Positions 56,229 through 64,000 of a DNA stretch of 64,000 bases are shown here, piece by piece; the first letter of the stretch is position 1; each line of letters begins with the position of its first letter. Both the position numbers and the translations under genes were made by a program. The notes beneath the pieces were generated by a model, which was not told the DNA's origin, searched no databases, and saw nothing but the letters and a program-made list of their open reading frames with translations. The DNA is from Limnohabitans parvus II-B4 (GTDB taxonomy: Bacteria; Pseudomonadota; Gammaproteobacteria; Burkholderiales; Burkholderiaceae_C), in NCBI RefSeq assembly GCF_003063455.1, contig NZ_NESN01000001.1, forward strand, positions 310,001-374,000. The letters run 5' to 3'.

Positions 56229-57749
56229 ATGACACTTGCATTTTCCAAAGTCGCCATCATCGGCGCCGGCGCCATGGGCCGGGGCATTGCCCAAATCGCC
56301 GCACAAGCGGGCAGCCAGGTCTGGCTGTACGACACCCAGCCCGAGGCCATCGCCAAAGCCCGCGAAGCGGTGTTTCAGCAATGGGGCAAACTGCAGGAAA
56401 AAGGCCGCCTGACCGCCGAAGCCGTCGCGGATTACAAAACCCGCTTGCTGGGTGCCAGCAGTCTGCAAGACTTGGCCGGTTGCGAACTGGTGGTTGAAGC
56501 CATTGTCGAAAAACTAGACATCAAGAAAAGCCTGTTCAGCGATCTGGAAAAAGTGCTGGCCCCCACGGCCGTGCTGGTCACCAACACCTCGTCTCTGTCG
56601 GTGACCGCGATTGCCGCCGCCTTGCAGCGCCCCGGCCAGTTTGCTGGTTACCACTTCTTCAACCCCGTGCCCCTGATGAAAGTGGTCGAGGTGATTGCTG
56701 GCCTCAAGACCGACGCCGCCGTGTGCCAGCGTCTGTCCGACTTTGCCCGCCAGATGGGCCACACGCCGGTGCAGGCGCAAGACACGCCGGGCTTCATCGT
56801 CAACCACGCCGGGCGCGGCTACAGCACCGAGGCGCTGCGCATCGTGAGCGAGGGCATTGCCGATTTCGCCACCATCGACCGCATTTTGCGCGACCAGGTT
56901 GGCTTCAAACTCGGCCCCTTCGAGCTGTTTGACCTGACCGCACTGGACGTCTCGCACCACGTGATCGAAGCGATTTACCACCAGTATTACGAAGAACCGC
57001 GCTACCGTCCCAACGTGATCACCGCCCAGCGTCTGGCTGGAGGGGTGGTGGGCAAAAAAGTGGGCGAAGGCTTCTACAAATACGTGGATGGCGTGGCGCA
57101 AGTGCCCGCCGAACCCGCCGTGCCCGTGGTGGACAACATCCCGCCCGTGTGGGTCTCGCCCCGCGCTGCCCGCCGCATGGAACTGCTGCAACTGCTCAAG
57201 GACCTGGGTGCCAAAGTCGAAACCGGCGCATCGCCCTCGCCTGAGGCGCTGACCATCGTCGCCCCGCTGGGCTTTGACATCACCACCGTGGCCGTGGTCG
57301 AGCGCCTGGACCCGGCCCGCACCGTGGGCATCGACATGCTGGTCAACGACGCGGCCACCAAACGCCGCGTGCTGGCCACCAACCCCGCCACACGCGCCGA
57401 CATGCGCGACGCGGCCCACGCCCTTTTTGCGCGCGACGGCAAAGCCGTCTCGGTCATCCGTGACAGTGGCGGCTTTGTGACCCAGCGCGTGGTGGCCAGC
57501 ATCGTGAACATCGCGTCCGACATCTGCCAGCAGCGCATCTGCACCCCCCAAGACCTCGAAACAGCCGTCACGCTGGGCCTGGCCTATCCACTGGGGCCCT
57601 TGGCCATGGGCAACCGCTTTGGCCCGGACAGCATCCTCGAAGTGTTGTTCAACATGCAAACCGTTTATGGCGACATGCGTTACCGCCCTAGCCCCTGGCT
57701 GCGCCGCCGCGGTGCGATTGGTCTGTCGCTCATGCACACGGAAGACTGA
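56229..57749 (+). CDS. 3-hydroxyacyl-CoA dehydrogenase (PaaH-like)
   Basis: The 506-aa NAD-dependent enzyme oxidises 3-hydroxyacyl-CoA. The N-terminal Rossmann domain has VAIIGAGAMGRGIAQIAAQAG, then NTSSLSVTAIA and GYHFFNPVPLMKVVEVI with the catalytic His, followed by a first C-terminal 3HCDH domain (GFIVNHAGRGYSTEALRI) and a second one near the end (GGFVTQRVVASIVNIASDI). This two-tail length fits PaaH of the phenylacetate pathway, but other paa genes are not present. ATG 56229 is preferred over TTG 56208. Confidence 0.92.
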   Translation: MTLAFSKVAIIGAGAMGRGIAQIAAQAGSQVWLYDTQPEAIAKAREAVFQQWGKLQEKGRLTAEAVADYKTRLLGASSLQDLAGCELVVEAIVEKLDIKKSLFSDLEKVLAPTAVLVTNTSSLSVTAIAAALQRPGQFAGYHFFNPVPLMKVVEVIAGLKTDAAVCQRLSDFARQMGHTPVQAQDTPGFIVNHAGRGYSTEALRIVSEGIADFATIDRILRDQVGFKLGPFELFDLTALDVSHHVIEAIYHQYYEEPRYRPNVITAQRLAGGVVGKKVGEGFYKYVDGVAQVPAEPAVPVVDNIPPVWVSPRAARRMELLQLLKDLGAKVETGASPSPEALTIVAPLGFDITTVAVVERLDPARTVGIDMLVNDAATKRRVLATNPATRADMRDAAHALFARDGKAVSVIRDSGGFVTQRVVASIVNIASDICQQRICTPQDLETAVTLGLAYPLGPLAMGNRFGPDSILEVLFNMQTVYGDMRYRPSPWLRRRGAIGLSLMHTED

Positions 57750-57830
57750 TGACTTTGCGGGACAGATCTTCAGCACTGTCCCGATCTGAATGACTTGAGG
57801 GACAGATCTTTAGCTCTGTCCCCAACTGAA
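57749..57830. repeat. Two 41-bp direct repeats each holding a small hairpin
   Basis: Units begin ATGACTT at 57749 and 57790. Each contains GGGACAG ... CTGTCCC stems (57758-57783 and 57799-57822) around an AGATCTT core. They fill the gap between the dehydrogenase stop and the hydratase start, so they may modulate the mRNA between the two genes. The units are near-identical, a sign of recent duplication. Confidence 0.8.
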
Positions 57831-57838
57831 TAATCAAA

Positions 57839-58618
57839 ATGACTGCTCAACTGCTCAGCACCAGCGAAGGTCAGACCCTCATCCTGACCCTCAGCAACCC
57901 GGAGTTTCGCAACGCGCTCGGGCCGGAAATGTACGCCGCCGGGGTCGAAGCCCTGAGCGTGGCCGAATCGAGCCCCGATGTGCGCAGCGTGGTCATCACC
58001 GGGGCCAACGGCATCTTCAGCGCAGGCGGCAATTTACAGCGCCTGCAAAACAACCGCCAGCTGCCGCCCGAGCACCAAGCGCAAAGCATCGAAGGCCTGC
58101 ACAACTGGATTGAAGCCATCCGCACCTTCCCCAAGCCCGTCATCGCGGCCGTGGAAGGGCCTGCAGCGGGTGCCGGTTTTTCACTGGCGCTGGCCTGCGA
58201 CATGATTGTGGCCGCGCGCAACAGCGTGTTCGTCATGGCCTACAGTGGCATTGCACTGTCGCCCGATGGCGGGGGCAGCTGGAGCCTGTCTCGTGCGGTA
58301 CCGCGCCAACTGGCCACCGAGTTGCTGATGTGCGGCGAGCGCATCGGCGCCGAGCGACTGCAGCAGCTGGGGGTGGTCAACCGATTGACCGATGCAGGAC
58401 AAGCCCTCGACGAGGCGCTGAAGCTGGGCGAACAGATCAATGCAAGAGCACCCAATGCATTGACCAGCATCAAGGAATTGTTGTCGGATGCCGACGGCAG
58501 CACTTTGAATGCCCAGTTGGCACGTGAACGCGACCAGTTTGTGAAGAATCTGCACCACGGCAATGCCGGCATGGGCATTGCCGCGTTTTTGAACAAGCAA
58601 AAACCCCAATACGAATAA
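57839..58618 (+). CDS. Enoyl-CoA hydratase/isomerase family protein
   Basis: This 259-aa crotonase-fold enzyme has the oxyanion-hole segments TGANGIFSAGGNLQRL and EGPAAGAGFSLALACDMIVAA. Around residue 140 the acidic position is Asp (LSPDGGGSW), as in hydratases/isomerases with only one catalytic acid. It probably acts with the preceding dehydrogenase in beta-oxidation or ring-cleavage degradation. The substrate cannot be decided; an oxepin-CoA-type hydrolase is another option. Confidence 0.9.
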   Translation: MTAQLLSTSEGQTLILTLSNPEFRNALGPEMYAAGVEALSVAESSPDVRSVVITGANGIFSAGGNLQRLQNNRQLPPEHQAQSIEGLHNWIEAIRTFPKPVIAAVEGPAAGAGFSLALACDMIVAARNSVFVMAYSGIALSPDGGGSWSLSRAVPRQLATELLMCGERIGAERLQQLGVVNRLTDAGQALDEALKLGEQINARAPNALTSIKELLSDADGSTLNAQLARERDQFVKNLHHGNAGMGIAAFLNKQKPQYE

Positions 58619-58675
58619 GCCGTCTGGTCCCCCAGGCGACAAAAATCCGATCACCAGTCACTCAAAGGACAGAGC

Positions 58676-59395
58676 ATGGACGAACCCATTCTGACAATGG
58701 AGGAAAGAGAAGCGATCAACAGTGGTCGCTGGTTCTCAAGCCTTTCACCTTCACTACGACACGACATACTTCGATGCGCTTACGTCAAACGTCACAAAGA
58801 CGGCGACATGCTCGCTGCACGGGGAGATCCGCCCGAGCAGTGGATCGCCTGTGCCAAGGGTGCCGTGCGTGTCAGTTCGACCTCGGTGTCGGGCAAGCAA
58901 ATCACGTTGACCTATGTGGAGCCGGGCATTTGGTTTGGCGATGTGTCGATCTTCGACGGAGACCGGCGCACGCACGACTGCTATGCACACGGGGACACCA
59001 CCACCTTGAATGTGGCCAAAGCCGACTTCAAGAAAATCCTGTCGCAGCACGTCGAGTTTTACGAAGCCATGCTGCGACTGCAGTCGCGGCGCATTCGCCA
59101 ACTGTACGGCTTGGTGGAAGACCTCAACACCCTGCCCTTGCGTGCGCGTTTGGCCAAACAACTCAACCACTTGTTGCGCAGTTATGGGGTGCCGAGTTTG
59201 TCGGACGCCAAAGCCGTTCGCATCAGTTTGCAATTGGCGCAAGAGGAATTGGCGCAATTGTTGGGGGCCTCACGTCAACGCGTGAACCAGGAACTCAAAC
59301 AAATGGAACGCGAGCTCATCATCCGGATCGAACCGGGTGGTTTGGTGGTCATGGATCGCGATGCCCTGCTGGCGATCGTGAACGCGGACCACTGA
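58676..59395 (+). CDS. Crp/Fnr-family transcriptional regulator
   Basis: The 239-aa protein has a cyclic-nucleotide-binding-type sensor domain (about 25-145; DGDMLAARGDPPEQWIACAKGAVRV and PGIWFGDVSIFDG), a dimer helix, and a C-terminal helix-turn-helix (LAQEELAQLLGASRQRVNQELKQMERE). It lacks the Cys cluster of Fnr, so it does not carry an iron-sulfur oxygen sensor. It precedes the kinase and acyl-CoA dehydrogenase genes on the same strand by 52 nt and may control them and the beta-oxidation genes (inference). Confidence 0.93.
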   Translation: MDEPILTMEEREAINSGRWFSSLSPSLRHDILRCAYVKRHKDGDMLAARGDPPEQWIACAKGAVRVSSTSVSGKQITLTYVEPGIWFGDVSIFDGDRRTHDCYAHGDTTTLNVAKADFKKILSQHVEFYEAMLRLQSRRIRQLYGLVEDLNTLPLRARLAKQLNHLLRSYGVPSLSDAKAVRISLQLAQEELAQLLGASRQRVNQELKQMERELIIRIEPGGLVVMDRDALLAIVNADH

Positions 59396-59447
59396 CACGC
59401 TCTTTTTTTAACCCATCACCGCTGACCGCAGCGGACACAGGTGCCCC

Positions 59448-60533
59448 ATGAGTGCTTTTGATCATTTCGTGGGGACCCGGCCCGTCACGGGCTCTCACGC
59501 CTTCGACGTCTTGGCTTTGGAAAACTGGCTCAGCGCCAGACTCCCCGGCTTTGCTGGCCCCTTGAGCGTGGAAATGTTCAAGGGGGGGCAATCCAACCCG
59601 ACATACAAGCTGATCACCCCCACGCGCCAATACGTGATGCGGGCCAAGCCAGGTCCGGTGGCCAAACTGCTGCCGTCTGCACACGCCATTGAACGGGAGT
59701 TCGCCGTCATGAAAGGCCTGCATGGCACCGATGTGCCGGTGGCCGAGATGCACGTGCTGTGTGACGACGAATCGGTCATTGGCCGGGCTTTTTATGTCAT
59801 GGAGTTCGTGCAGGGTCGCGTGCTCTGGGACCAGTCCTTGCCCGGCATGACGCCTGCCGAGCGCGGTGCCATCTACGATGAGATGAACCGTGTGATGGCA
59901 GCATTGCACAAGGTCGATGTCGCCAAACAAGGGCTGAGCAGCTACGGCAAACCCGGCAACTACATCGAGCGCCAAATCGGCCGCTGGAGCAAGCAGTACG
60001 CGGCTTCCATCACCCTACCCATCCCCGAGATGGACCAACTGATCGAATGGCTGCCGAAAAACATTCCAGCCAGCGCCCAAGACGATTCGCTGGTGGGCAT
60101 CGTGCACGGTGACTACCGCCTGGACAACCTGATGTTTCACCCGACCGAAGCCCGCGTGCTGGCCGTGCTTGACTGGGAACTGTCCACACTGGGCCACCCT
60201 TTGGCCGACTTCAGCTACCACTGCATGGCCTGGCACATCAGCCCGGGCACGTTCAGAGGCATTGGGGGGCTGGATCTGGCTGCCTTGGGAATCCCCTCTG
60301 AAGCCGAATACATTCGCCGCTATTGCGACCGCACGGGTTTCACCACCCCAGAGGCCTTGGCCAAAGACTGGAACTTTTACCTCGCTTACAACATGTTCCG
60401 CATCGCGGCCATCTTGCAAGGCATTGCCAAACGCGTCGAAGACGGCACCGCATCGAGCGACCAGGCCAAAGCATCGGGTGCGGGTGCCAGGCCCATGGCC
60501 GAGCTGGCGTGGCGTTTTGCCTGCCAAGCCTGA
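59448..60533 (+). CDS. Phosphotransferase family protein (ACAD10/11 N-domain-like, LvaA-like)
   Basis: The 361-aa protein has the aminoglycoside-phosphotransferase fold: FKGGQSNPTYKL near 42-53, the catalytic loop HGDYRLDNLMFH and the metal-binding VLDWELSTLGHPLADF. In animals this domain is fused to an acyl-CoA dehydrogenase in ACAD10/11, and in Pseudomonas LvaA phosphorylates 4-hydroxyacyl-CoA. Here the neighbour 41 nt downstream is an acyl-CoA dehydrogenase, the split version of that pair. A role in 4-hydroxyacid catabolism is inferred. Confidence 0.9.
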   Translation: MSAFDHFVGTRPVTGSHAFDVLALENWLSARLPGFAGPLSVEMFKGGQSNPTYKLITPTRQYVMRAKPGPVAKLLPSAHAIEREFAVMKGLHGTDVPVAEMHVLCDDESVIGRAFYVMEFVQGRVLWDQSLPGMTPAERGAIYDEMNRVMAALHKVDVAKQGLSSYGKPGNYIERQIGRWSKQYAASITLPIPEMDQLIEWLPKNIPASAQDDSLVGIVHGDYRLDNLMFHPTEARVLAVLDWELSTLGHPLADFSYHCMAWHISPGTFRGIGGLDLAALGIPSEAEYIRRYCDRTGFTTPEALAKDWNFYLAYNMFRIAAILQGIAKRVEDGTASSDQAKASGAGARPMAELAWRFACQA

Positions 60534-60574
60534 ACCTTTTCATCAAACCGAATCCCAACCCTAGGAGATAGACC

Positions 60575-61834
60575 ATGGATTTTGAATACACCCCCAAGGT
60601 CAAAGAGATGCAAGCCCGCTTGCTGGCCTTCATGGACGAGCACATCTACCCGAACGAGCAGCGATTTTTCGACGAAATCGCAGAAAACCGCGCCAAGGGC
60701 AACGCCTGGATTCCGACCAAGATCGTCGAAGAACTCAAGCCCCTGGCCCGCAAAGCCGGCCTGTGGAACCTGTTCCTGCCCAAGTCGCCACGCGCACCCC
60801 AAGGCCTGTCAAACCTCGAATACGCACCGCTGTGCGAAATCATGGGTCGCGTGCCGTTTGCAGCAGAAGTCTTCAACTGCTCGGCACCTGATACGGGCAA
60901 CATGGAAACGCTGGAGCGCTACGCCAGCGAAGAGCTCAAAGACGAATGGCTGGAACCCCTGCTGCGCGGTGAAATCCGCTCGGCCTTCCTGATGACCGAG
61001 CCCGATGTGGCCTCGTCGGATGCCACAAACATCGAGTGTGAAATCCGTCGCGAAGGCGATGAGTACGTGATCAATGGCCGCAAATGGTGGTCGTCTGGTG
61101 CCGGTGACCCACGCTGCGCCATCTACATCGTCATGGGCAAAACCAACCCCGATGCCGGTCGTCACGAACAGCAATCCATGGTGCTGGTACCCGCCAACAC
61201 GCCCGGCATCACCGTGGTCCGCGCCCTGACGGTGTTCGGCTACGACGACGCACCGCACGGCCACATGGAAGTGCTGCTCAAAAACGTGCGTGTGCCGGTT
61301 GACAACATGCTGCTGGGCGAAGGCCGTGGCTTTGAAATCGCGCAAGGCCGCCTTGGCCCCGGACGCATCCACCACTGCATGCGCACCATCGGCAGCGCCG
61401 AACGCGCACTGGAGCTGATGTGCAAACGCCTGAACACCCGCGTGGCCTTTGGCCGTGAAGTGGCACGCCAGACGGTCTGGCAAGAACGCATTGCCGAGTC
61501 GCGCTGCATGATCGAGCAAGCGCGCTTGCTCACGCTCAAGGCCGCTTACATGATGGACACCGTGGGCAACAAGATCGCCAAGGCCGAGATCGCCATGATC
61601 AAGATCGTGGCCCCTAACATGGCCTGCCAGATCATCGACTGGGCCATCCAGGCCCACGGAGGCGGCGGTCTGTCGCAAGACTTCCCGCTGGCCTATGCCT
61701 ATGTCCACCAGCGCACCCTGCGCTTTGCTGATGGCCCGGACGAGGTGCACCGCAACTCGCTGGCCAAGCTGGAGCTGGCCAAACACCTGGCGATGCCAGG
61801 TGAGGTGGACATGCCCATCACCCGCGGCAGCTGA
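60575..61834 (+). CDS. Acyl-CoA dehydrogenase
   Basis: The 419-aa FAD enzyme of the ACAD superfamily shows [15 protein letters not shown] (flavin contact), [18 protein letters not shown], and a C-terminal region with [18 protein letters not shown] and [14 protein letters not shown]. It resembles the ACAD domain of ACAD10/11 and, with the preceding phosphotransferase, would turn a 4-phosphorylated hydroxyacyl-CoA into an enoyl-CoA (inference). A TAGGAG site precedes the ATG, and a strong terminator follows. Confidence 0.94.
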   Translation: MDFEYTPKVKEMQARLLAFMDEHIYPNEQRFFDEIAENRAKGNAWIPTKIVEELKPLARKAGLWNLFLPKSPRAPQGLSNLEYAPLCEIMGRVPFAAEVFNCSAPDTGNMETLERYASEELKDEWLEPLLRGEIRSAFLMTEPDVASSDATNIECEIRREGDEYVINGRKWWSSGAGDPRCAIYIVMGKTNPDAGRHEQQSMVLVPANTPGITVVRALTVFGYDDAPHGHMEVLLKNVRVPVDNMLLGEGRGFEIAQGRLGPGRIHHCMRTIGSAERALELMCKRLNTRVAFGREVARQTVWQERIAESRCMIEQARLLTLKAAYMMDTVGNKIAKAEIAMIKIVAPNMACQIIDWAIQAHGGGGLSQDFPLAYAYVHQRTLRFADGPDEVHRNSLAKLELAKHLAMPGEVDMPITRGS

Positions 61835-61851
61835 TCACACCAACCCCATCC

Positions 61852-61890
61852 AAAACGGCCTGCTCCACCCCGGTGTGGCAGGCCGTTTTT
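61852..61890 (+). terminator. Rho-independent terminator after acyl-CoA dehydrogenase
   Basis: A 12-bp stem (61852-61863 with 61878-61889) ends in a run of T. It closes the catabolic transcript before the glutathione transferase gene. Confidence 0.85.
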
Positions 61891-61929
61891 TTGCGATGAT
61901 GCGAAGCTCTTGTCTTGAAGGATTAGCCC

Positions 61930-62622
61930 ATGATCGATCTCTACACTTGGCCCACCCCCAATGGTCACAAAATCCACATCATGCTGGAGGAATGCAAACT
62001 GCCCTACCGGGTGCATGCCGTCAATATCGGCACCGGTGACCAGTTTCAGTCCGAATTCCTGAAGATCAGCCCCAACAACAAAATCCCCGCCTTGGTCGAT
62101 TCGGACGGGCCGGATGGCAACCCGATCTCGATCTTCGAGTCGGGTGCCATGCTGATTTACCTGGCGGCCAAAGAAGGCAAGTTCATGCCTAAGAGCGATC
62201 GCGCCAAATACGAGGTGCTGCAGTGGCTGATGTTCCAGATGAGCGGTGTGGGCCCCATGCTGGGCCAGGCGCACCACTTTCGCATCTATGCGCCTGAAAA
62301 GATCGAGTACGGCATCAACCGTTACACCAACGAGGCCAAGCGCCTGTATGGCGTGATGGACAAGCAACTGCAAAGCCAGCCTTGGATCGCAGGTAAAACC
62401 TATTCGATCGCCGACATGGCGATCTTTCCCTGGCTGCGCAGCTGGCAAAACCAAGGCATCGACTGGGCCGACTACCCTCACCTCAAGACTTGGTTTGACC
62501 GCATCAGCGAGCGCAAAGCAGTGCAAAAAGCGGTGCAGGTGCTGGCCGATGCGCGCAAGCCTCTGCTGGACGACAAAGCACGACAAGCCCTCTTTGGTGC
62601 CAGCCAATACAAGAAACGCTGA
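61930..62622 (+). CDS. Glutathione S-transferase, YfcG-like (Nu class)
   Basis: The 230-aa protein has the N-terminal thioredoxin-fold start IDLYTWPTPNGHKIHIMLEE, with Thr8/Asn11-type residues used by YfcG in place of a catalytic Ser or Cys, then SPNNKIPAL and a FESGAMLIYLA helix. The C-terminal all-helical domain includes GVGPMLGQAHHF and YSIADMAIFPWLRSW. E. coli YfcG has disulfide reductase activity. It is transcribed after the acyl-CoA dehydrogenase terminator. Confidence 0.92.
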   Translation: MIDLYTWPTPNGHKIHIMLEECKLPYRVHAVNIGTGDQFQSEFLKISPNNKIPALVDSDGPDGNPISIFESGAMLIYLAAKEGKFMPKSDRAKYEVLQWLMFQMSGVGPMLGQAHHFRIYAPEKIEYGINRYTNEAKRLYGVMDKQLQSQPWIAGKTYSIADMAIFPWLRSWQNQGIDWADYPHLKTWFDRISERKAVQKAVQVLADARKPLLDDKARQALFGASQYKKR

Positions 62623-62688
62623 ACGGCCCCAGACTTTTTTGCAATCAACCCCAAGAACAGCCAATTTGAGGGTTAGAATATGACTTGT

Positions 62689-62765
62689 CGGAGCGTAGCG
62701 CAGCCTGGTAGCGCATCTGCTTTGGGAGCAGAGGGTCGCGAGTTCGAATCCCGCCGCTCCGACCA
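62689..62765 (+). tRNA. tRNA-Pro (anticodon TGG)
   Basis: This 77-nt tRNA has acceptor stem CGGAGCG/CGCTCCG, discriminator A, encoded CCA, anticodon loop TTTGGGA giving TGG, and the T arm GAGTTCGAATCCC. It decodes CCA and wobble codons. Confidence 0.96.
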
Positions 62766-62820
62766 TTTCCCCGGAATTTCATCTCCAGGGTCATTTCCAA
62801 AAAACAGCGTCTTTGACGCC

Positions 62821-62850
62821 CACAAAAAAGGCCCTGATGGGCCTTTTGTG
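62821..62850 (+). terminator. Terminator between tRNA-Pro and tRNA-Arg
   Basis: CACAAA...GGCCC and GGGCC...TTTGTG form a stem of about 12 bp with a 4-nt loop (TGAT). It would end the tRNA-Pro transcript before tRNA-Arg. Confidence 0.65.
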
Positions 62851-62870
62851 TTTCTTGCGAATCTCTATTT

Positions 62871-62947
62871 CTGCCCGTAGCTCAGTTGGATAGAGCAACA
62901 GCCTTCTAAGCTGTGGGTCACAGGTTCGATCCCTGTCGGGCAGACCA
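62871..62947 (+). tRNA. tRNA-Arg (anticodon TCT)
   Basis: This 77-nt tRNA has acceptor stem CTGCCCG/CGGGCAG, discriminator A, encoded CCA, anticodon loop CTTCTAA giving TCT, and T arm AGGTTCGATCCCT. It reads the rare arginine codons AGA and AGG. Confidence 0.95.
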
Positions 62948-63223
62948 ATGGGCCTTGCCTGACCCACTCAAAATCAATTGGCGCAATAACGTCCTCTTCA
63001 GTGCCGAAAAACAAATATCGCCCAAAACCTGTAACTCGACACCATGGTGGGTCGTGGTCAGCAAAAAATTGCTGATGTATTTTCACTGGATTTGGAGTAT
63101 TTTTAAAATTCTGAGTCTATGTAAAAAACCCCATGATTTCCCCTATGAAAATGGCCGTCTGACTGTCCCATAATGAAGCGAGTGCTTTCACTGGCACCCG
63201 TATCACCCTCAATGGAGACAAAT
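62948..63223. other. Intergenic stretch before the ABC substrate-binding protein
   Basis: I see no supported gene here. A T/A-rich segment at 63070-63130 (TATTTTTAAAATTCTG) could hold a promoter for the next gene. Confidence 0.55.
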
Positions 63224-64000
63224 ATGACCTCACGACGTTCCGTATTGACACAAGGCGCTGCTTTGCTTGGCGCATCTTCCACAGGACTCTTGGTGCCACA
63301 AAGCGCCCAGGCCCAAAGCGGCAAGATCCGCGTCGGCTTCATGCTGCCCTACACCGGCACATTTGCCCAGCTGGGCGTGGCCATTGAAAACGGTGTGCGC
63401 ATGGCCATCAACGAACAAGGCGGCAAACTCGGCGGCCGCGAGATCGAATGGTTCAAGGTGGACGACGAGTCCGAGCCATCCAAGGCCATCGAAAACGCTA
63501 ACAAACTGGTGCAACGCGACAAGGTCGATGTGCTGATCGGCACCGTGCACTCGGGCGTGCAGATGGGCATCCACAAAGTGGCCCGCGACAGCGGTGTGAT
63601 CAGCCTGATCCCCAACGCCGGTGTGCACATCGCCACCCGCGCCCAGTGCGCGCCCAACGTGTTCCGCACCAGTTTTTCCAACAGCCAGCCCACCATGGCG
63701 CTGGGCGAAGCCATGGTCAAGCGCGGCCACAAAAAAGCCGTCTGGATCACCTGGAAATACGCCGCAGGCGACGAGGCCTATGAAGGCTTCAAGGAAAGCT
63801 ACACCAAGGCCGGTGGCACGATTGTCAAAGAGCTGGGGCTGCCCTTCCCCAACGTCGAGTTCCAGGCGCTGTTGACCGAAATCGCAGCGCTCAAACCCGA
63901 CGCCGTGGCCTGCTTCTTTGCAGGCGGCGGCGCAGCTAAATTCCTCAAAGACTACGCAGCTGCTGGCCTCAAAGGCAAGATTCCGCTGTACGGCTCTGGC
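63224..64000 (+). CDS. ABC transporter substrate-binding protein, branched-chain amino acid type (partial)
   Basis: The first 259 residues are present, and the frame runs off the right edge. A twin-arginine-like signal (MTSRRSVLTQGAALLGASS, cleavage near AQA) is followed by a periplasmic type I binding fold: IRVGFMLPYTGTFAQLGVAIENGVRMA, then EPSKAIENANKLV and DVLIGTVHSGV. The family binds branched-chain amino acids, amides, urea or aromatic acids. The ligand and transporter genes lie beyond the window. GGAG precedes ATG 63224. Confidence 0.92.
   Translation, partial: MTSRRSVLTQGAALLGASSTGLLVPQSAQAQSGKIRVGFMLPYTGTFAQLGVAIENGVRMAINEQGGKLGGREIEWFKVDDESEPSKAIENANKLVQRDKVDVLIGTVHSGVQMGIHKVARDSGVISLIPNAGVHIATRAQCAPNVFRTSFSNSQPTMALGEAMVKRGHKKAVWITWKYAAGDEAYEGFKESYTKAGGTIVKELGLPFPNVEFQALLTEIAALKPDAVACFFAGGGAAKFLKDYAAAGLKGKIPLYGSG

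Noticed and set aside
62680..62880. Plus-strand frame containing SVAQPGSASALGAEGREFESRR
   Set aside because: It is translated tRNA-Pro, another standard false call.
62865..63086. Minus-strand frame with a GIEPVTHSLEGCCSIQLSYG ending
   Set aside because: This peptide is the translated complement of tRNA-Arg, a well-known false gene call.

Overview
The window reads as a chromosomal segment of a Gram-negative betaproteobacterium, most likely Burkholderiales/Comamonadaceae (inference). The grounds are the lipid A and Kdo genes (lpxH, lpxK, kdsB), the neighbour sets exbB-exbD-lpxK-trm112-kdsB-adk and tilS-lysC-tRNA-Ser, a DUF349 protein, a ZTP-type riboswitch before glyA, and high-GC housekeeping genes. 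No plasmid, phage or transposase gene is visible.

Region 1 (1-20207, all minus strand) is a surface-adhesin locus. In transcription order it holds a TolC-family channel, a MotB/OmpA-like single-TM protein, an HlyD adaptor, a MotA/TolQ-like channel protein with a very long coiled-coil tail, an RTX-repeat protein, a type I secretion ABC exporter, an OmpR-type response regulator, a LysM-FecR envelope protein and a CHASE2 sensor kinase. Most joints overlap or lie within about 35 nt. A filamentous-haemagglutinin-like two-partner-secretion exoprotein follows with its own strong sigma70-type promoter and runs off the left edge. The MotA/MotB-like pair resembles the ZorA/ZorB motor of Zorya, but sits here in a type I secretion operon without Zorya effectors. 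This is the best candidate for an under-described system: a proton-driven envelope motor linked to RTX adhesin export and its own signalling pathway.

Region 2 (20500-35200) is mostly housekeeping: tRNA-Ser, lysC, a repeat cluster that also supplies the end of tilS, tilS, accA, a HhH-GPD glycosylase and cysS on the minus strand; a TPR protein, two cyclophilins and lpxH on the plus strand; a DUF349 protein with an Arg/Gly-rich segment on the minus strand; then a lytic transglycosylase behind a Crp/Fnr-type palindrome, riboswitch-glyA and nrdR on the plus strand.

Region 3 (35199-38604) is a minor type IV pilin cluster (FimT-, PilE-, PilW-, PilX- and PilV-like). Three of its proteins carry EF-hand-like acidic loops, and there is no pilY1. 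Region 4 (38686-53856) contains ribD, a REPIN-like inverted repeat, rpiA, pyrD, a GNAT enzyme, a thioesterase, an FAD oxidoreductase, an SDR, sodB, xseA, the exbBD-lpxK-trm112-kdsB-adk run, an asparaginase and lexA behind two LexA boxes.

Region 5 (53914-62622) is catabolic: a D-2-hydroxyacid dehydrogenase, an MFS transporter, 3-hydroxyacyl-CoA dehydrogenase, enoyl-CoA hydratase, a Crp/Fnr regulator, an aminoglycoside-phosphotransferase-fold kinase paired with an acyl-CoA dehydrogenase, and a YfcG-like glutathione transferase. The window ends with tRNA-Pro, tRNA-Arg and the start of a branched-chain-amino-acid-type ABC substrate-binding protein. All assignments come from reading motifs; no database search was run.
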